Below, piece after piece: positions 63,212-64,000 of a DNA stretch of 64,000 nt (positions are counted from its first letter, which is position 1; every line of letters begins with the position of its first letter). A program made the translations under genes and the position numbers. The notes beneath the pieces are model-generated. The model saw only the letters and a list, made by a program, of their open reading frames with translations, ran no database searches and was not told the DNA's origin. The DNA is from Rebecca billardiae RCC1528. Taxonomy: Eukaryota > Haptophyta. The DNA is taken from the NCBI GenBank assembly GCA_965240325.2, contig OZ251227.1, forward strand, positions 1,240,001-1,304,000, in the 5' to 3' direction.

Positions 63212-64000
63212 ATGGCTGCCCGCTGCGGGCTGATGCGCGCGCTGGGCTGCGTGCTCGCCCTGCCCGCCCTCACAGCCGGCGCGTGCACGTCGTCGACGTG
63301 GGCCGCGGGCGATTCGCCCACCGATGGTCTGCTTCCTCGCGCCTTCCTCGCCGCCGGCTCGCCCGGCTTCGTGCTCAACGCGACGTCCGTGCCGCGCGAC
63401 GAGGTCGAGGTCGGGCTGCTGGGCTGGACGCCACCCGGGCAGACGGTGACTGTCGGCGCGGTGGTGGGCGGCGTCGAGGTGTCGACCGTGGCCGAGGTGG
63501 CCTTGCGTCGCGCGCGCCCCTCGCACATCAACGCGACCGCGCGCACGCCCACCCTCTACGCCGACACCGAGGCGCGGCGCGCGCTGGCCGTCTTCTTCGT
63601 CGCGCGCGCGCCGTCCGGGCTCTCGCTCGTCGACCTGGACGGCGCGACGGTGTCGATGAGCCTGGAGCTGCGGGACGATGGCACCGAGTACTGCTCGAGC
63701 GCGTGGATGGGCCAGGGCTGCGTCGAGTACGGCTGCTCGCCCACTCCGGCGTGCAGCGCGCTCAGTGCCGAGGAGGTGCGCGCGGCAGCCGAGGACGCGT
63801 GCGTCTGCGCGCCCGCCGCGATCGACTACTCGGGCGTGGCGGGGTACGCGGCGCCCGTGCCGCGCTGCGAGCTGCACGCAGGCGCGGACGGGCTGCTCGC
63901 GGGCTCCGTGCTCGCGCAGCACGACGCCCTCGGCCTCGGCACCGACGCCGGCATGCAGTTTGGATCGGGCGAGTGCGTGGTCGAGCTGCCTGCCATCTGG
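63212..64000 (+). CDS. Secreted Cys-rich protein, 5' part (runs off the right edge)
   Basis: ATG at 63212 opens a frame with no stop to the end of the window: 263 codons. The first 24 residues are a signal peptide (MAARCGLMRALGCVLALPAL, cleavage near AGA/CTSS). The ectodomain has N-glycosylation sequons (NATSV, NATAR), a beta-rich central part (VEVGLLGWTPPGQTVTVGAV) and a Cys-rich block (EYCSSAWMGQGCVEYGCSPT, PACSALS, DACVCAPAA). This could be the luminal N-terminus of a membrane receptor or a cell-surface protein; no domain family is recognised in the visible part. Confidence 0.7.
   Translation, partial: MAARCGLMRALGCVLALPALTAGACTSSTWAAGDSPTDGLLPRAFLAAGSPGFVLNATSVPRDEVEVGLLGWTPPGQTVTVGAVVGGVEVSTVAEVALRRARPSHINATARTPTLYADTEARRALAVFFVARAPSGLSLVDLDGATVSMSLELRDDGTEYCSSAWMGQGCVEYGCSPTPACSALSAEEVRAAAEDACVCAPAAIDYSGVAGYAAPVPRCELHAGADGLLAGSVLAQHDALGLGTDAGMQFGSGECVVELPAIW

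Overview
This window looks like nuclear DNA of a GC-rich unicellular alga, most likely a haptophyte-type or similar complex-plastid alga; that assignment is inferred. The reasons are strongly G/C-biased third codon positions, GT-AG introns of about 120-210 bp whose donors mostly read gtgcgcg/gtgtgcg/gtgggcg, ATG starts in a good Kozak context, typical eukaryotic genes (metaxin, PCID2/Thp1, CXXC zinc finger, Myb, copper type II monooxygenase, GT25), and AT-rich, repeat-rich spacers with long microsatellites. There is one 200-bp assembly gap (57283-57482). No operons, Shine-Dalgarno sites, CRISPR arrays, rRNAs or convincing tRNAs were seen.

Genes, left to right: 3' end of a cyclic-nucleotide-binding protein (2-1513, +); five-exon LRR protein with a Dpy-30-like N-terminus (6536-12576, +); secretory-pathway 2-oxoglutarate/Fe dioxygenase-like protein (13172-14665, -); alpha/beta hydrolase (16242-17183, -), divergent from a very large multi-pass EF-hand membrane protein (17401-23269, +); metaxin-like tail-anchored protein (30145-31242, -), divergent from PCID2/Thp1 of TREX-2 (31421-32801, +); two head-to-head GT25-like glycosyltransferase paralogues (36958-38637, - and 40180-41763, +); DBH/PHM-like copper monooxygenase (44771-46018, -); ubiquitin-like-fold protein (48406-49444, -); two-repeat Myb protein (49857-52125, +); Mn-type superoxide dismutase with a signal peptide (52840-53571, +); membrane protein fused to a SnoaL/NTF2-like domain (54611-56125, +); CXXC zinc-finger protein (58076-58879, -); organellar RsmI (61856-62935, +); and the start of a secreted Cys-rich protein that runs off the right edge (63212-64000, +).

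The accessory DNA is the unusual part. Three 1.7-2.2 kb composite elements (3499-5694, 33110-34780, 34945-36820) share a conserved head with a C-run/G-run hairpin, an AT-rich body, a variable GC-rich cargo that looks like captured and amplified exon fragments, and a conserved tail ending in a perfect 7-bp hairpin. Related tail modules, with different but still self-complementary hairpins, end other elements (1629-1700, 26022-26081). A short hairpin-bearing repeat (about 3102-3250, 24221-24346, 28399-28556) carries a similar motif. I do not recognise this group as a named transposon superfamily. There is also a non-autonomous hAT-type element with a perfect 8-bp target duplication (46102-46731), an 805-bp arm inverted repeat with a 967-bp loop between the CXXC and rsmI genes (59198-61774), a smaller terminal-inverted-repeat element (26151-27211), and a duplicated 5' fragment of the ubiquitin-like gene upstream of the SOD gene.

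The genes do not form one pathway. The window is a mix of housekeeping genes (organelle import, mRNA export, rRNA methylation), secretory or ER enzymes (dioxygenase, GT25 pair, copper monooxygenase, hydrolase, SOD), regulators (Myb, CXXC) and mobile DNA that often lies within a few hundred bases of start codons.
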